Under the pieces are notes generated by a model. The model had not been told where the DNA came from, did not search any database, and worked only from the letters and a program-made list of their open reading frames with translations. Shown in pieces: positions 40,933 to 42,393 of a stretch of DNA of 42,393 nucleotides. Source of the stretch: Scytonema sp. UIC 10036 (GTDB taxonomy: Bacteria > Cyanobacteriota > Cyanobacteriia > Cyanobacteriales > Nostocaceae); NCBI RefSeq assembly GCF_009725235.1, contig NZ_WJFC01000111.1:1-42393 (forward strand), given 5' to 3'. A program made the translations under genes and the position numbers. Positions within the stretch are counted from its first letter, which is position 1. Every line of letters begins with the position of its first letter.

Positions 40933-42204
40933 ATGGTTAGTAGAAAATCAATGAGAAACAACTTTTTAATTAACTCGTGTAATACAGTATTTATACGGTT
41001 AAAGTCGTCTCGCATAAACCGAGGACTATTTTCAGTCTTAGTTGCTTTAAGTGTCGTAACGGTGGTGATGTTGTCAGTTCCCGCATCCGCTCAAAATAAT
41101 TTTCGTTCGCAGAGATTTGAGTTACGTGGTGTTTGGTTAACTAATATAGATAGTGACGTGTTGTTCGATCGCAATCGGCTTCAAGGTGCTCTGCAAACTC
41201 TGAAAAACTTAAACTTCAATACGGTGTATCCTACTATTTGGAATTGGGGTTACACCCTGTATCCGAGTAAGGTAGCACAAAAAGTTATTGGGCGATCGCT
41301 AGACCCAGTCCCCGGACTGCAAGGTCGAGATATGCTCGAGGAAGTTGTTGAAGGCGGTCATAGAAAAGGCTTAACAGTCATTCCCTGGTTTGAGTTTGGC
41401 TTTATGGCACCAGCCGATTCACAATTAGCCAAAAATCGTCCGCAGTGGCTTACAAGTCGTCGAGATGGCAGCAAGATTTGGAAAGAAGGCACCCATGACC
41501 GAGTTTGGTTAAATCCCTTTCTTCCAGAGGTGCAACAATTTACACAAGATTTAATCGTTGAAGTCGTTAAAAACTATGATATTGACGGCATTCAATTCGA
41601 CGATCACTTTGGCTTACCATCGGAATTGGGATACGATCCCTATACAGTGGCATTGTACAAAAAAGAGCATAATGGAAAAGCTCCTCCAGAAAATTCAAAA
41701 GACCCTGAATGGGTACAGTGGAGAGCAAATAAAATTACTGACTACATGAAACGCGTTTTTACAGCTATCAAAGCAGCTAAGAAAAAATGCTTGGTTTCAG
41801 TAGCACCAAATCCCCAACGCTTCTCTTACGAATTTTTCCTAGCAGATTGGGCGCGTTGGGAAAGGATGGGGCTAGTTGAAGATTTAGTTATCCAAGTCTA
41901 TCGCAATGACCTAAATGTCTTTGTTAGCGAATTAGAATACCCAGAAGTCAAAACAGCCCGAAGTCACATTCCTGTAAGTATTGGAATTATTACTGGATTG
42001 AAAGGCAAATACGTTCCCTTGCGACAAATACAGACTCAAGTACAAAAAGTGAGAGAACGCAAGTTTGCTGGAGTTTCCTTCTTTTTCTATGAAACCCTCT
42101 GGAACATGGCTAGTGAAAAGCCGCAACAGCGACAGTTAGCTTTTAAAAATATCTTTCCTCAACCTGTTGCCTACCCAAATTTGCTTGCTGGGTGGAAACC
42201 ATAG
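40933..42204 (+). CDS. Exported GHL10/DUF187 family glycoside hydrolase-like protein
   Basis: 423 aa. The signal peptide or anchor is about residues 28-52 (GLFSVLVALSVVTVVMLSVP ASAQ). The TIM-barrel of the GHL10 (DUF187, YngK-like) family begins at RGVWLTNIDSDVLFDRNRLQ and includes LNFNTVYPTIWNWGYTLYPS, VIPWFEFGFM, WLNPFLPEVQQFTQDLIVEV and YDIDGIQFDDHFGLP. The two Asp in QFDDHF are the likely active-site acids by family analogy. Related proteins are common in cyanobacteria, probably act on envelope or extracellular polysaccharide, and are uncharacterised. The ATG at 40933 lacks a clear RBS. A second ATG lies 9 codons on. Confidence 0.88.
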   Translation: MVSRKSMRNNFLINSCNTVFIRLKSSRINRGLFSVLVALSVVTVVMLSVPASAQNNFRSQRFELRGVWLTNIDSDVLFDRNRLQGALQTLKNLNFNTVYPTIWNWGYTLYPSKVAQKVIGRSLDPVPGLQGRDMLEEVVEGGHRKGLTVIPWFEFGFMAPADSQLAKNRPQWLTSRRDGSKIWKEGTHDRVWLNPFLPEVQQFTQDLIVEVVKNYDIDGIQFDDHFGLPSELGYDPYTVALYKKEHNGKAPPENSKDPEWVQWRANKITDYMKRVFTAIKAAKKKCLVSVAPNPQRFSYEFFLADWARWERMGLVEDLVIQVYRNDLNVFVSELEYPEVKTARSHIPVSIGIITGLKGKYVPLRQIQTQVQKVRERKFAGVSFFFYETLWNMASEKPQQRQLAFKNIFPQPVAYPNLLAGWKP

Positions 42205-42207
42205 AAA

Positions 42208-42352
42208 TTATGAATTATGAATTATGAATGCTGAATGAGAAATTAATGGATTATTAATGCTGAATTATGAATATACAATTCATAACTCATAATTCATAAT
42301 TCATAACTCATAATTCATTATTCATAACTTATAATTCATAATTCATAATTCT
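42208..42352. repeat. Heptamer tandem repeats in inverted arrangement (TGAATTA / TAATTCA)
   Basis: Several TGAATTA units run 42208-42270, then the reverse complement (ATTCATAA/ATTCATAAC) runs 42278-42350. The two halves could pair into a long AT-rich hairpin just after the GHL10 gene and might act as a terminator. STRR-type repeat. Confidence 0.85.
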
Positions 42353-42393
42353 TACCCATTTCCCAAACGTCAGGCTAAAGCAGGAGTTAGGGG

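Overview
The window is from a cyanobacterium, most likely a filamentous or heterocystous (Nostocales-type) one. The evidence is the frequent HIP1 octamer GCGATCGC, AT-rich coding sequence, heptameric short tandem repeats (CAACTAA at the left edge, TGAATTA/TAATTCA at the right edge), dispersed palindromic repeats, and cyanobacterial families (DUF1822, CHAT-CHASE2, orthocaspase, Uma2, GHL10). I did not identify a species.

Layout. 0-5.2 kb: fused phosphonate-type permease (phnE), peroxiredoxin-glutaredoxin hybrid, [2Fe-2S] ferredoxin and M48 metalloprotease. 5.2-16.6 kb, all minus strand: a TPR-CHAT protein, then a compact cassette read in the order Tat-exported caspase (C14) with a DUF4384 tail, sigma-like/HTH protein, DUF1822 protein, membrane CHAT-CHASE2 fusion, and a small DUF928-like exported protein. 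16.6-31 kb: an accessory zone built of duplicated and truncated pieces. It holds three CHAT relics, two leader-only copies of a V8-like protease gene, relics of MNT/HepT, XRE, PIN and HicB toxin-antitoxin genes, a kinase scrap, and a VapC-caspase chimera. It also holds a few intact items: a 1291-aa TPR-CHAT protein with 18 near-identical 40-aa repeats, a Uma2 protein, a Phd/YoeB-type pair, VapB, and a PD-(D/E)XK-like protein. 31-36.3 kb: small exported protein, internally deleted selenium-binding protein, histidine kinase with two CheY-like regulators, gamma-glutamylcyclotransferase-like protein. 36.4-38.2 kb: an IsrB (OMEGA) element with its HEARO/omega RNA, inserted inside a dispersed palindromic repeat. 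38.2-42.4 kb: a four-repeat exported protein, a short cyanobacterial N-terminal-domain protein and a GHL10 glycoside hydrolase.

Most notable result. Eight copies of a bipartite promoter-like sequence, (A)TGCATACCCCC followed by a TATAAT-like hexamer at 17-18 bp, sit in front of the caspase, the CHAT-CHASE2 gene, two CHAT relics, both protease leaders, a relic of the sigma-gene 5' region and one small ORF. The motif ties the protease genes and the sigma-like gene into one putative regulon. My working hypothesis (inference) is that the CHAT-CHASE2 protein is a membrane sensor-protease acting with a caspase and a sigma-like factor in a proteolysis-to-transcription circuit. It would be formally similar to the known TPR-CHAT/Csx30/sigma arrangement of type III-E CRISPR, but with a membrane sensor input in place of an RNA guide. 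The surrounding decayed paralogues suggest the module duplicates and turns over rapidly.

Limits: all domain calls are by eye. No database search, folding program or statistics were run, and motif counts come from visual scanning.
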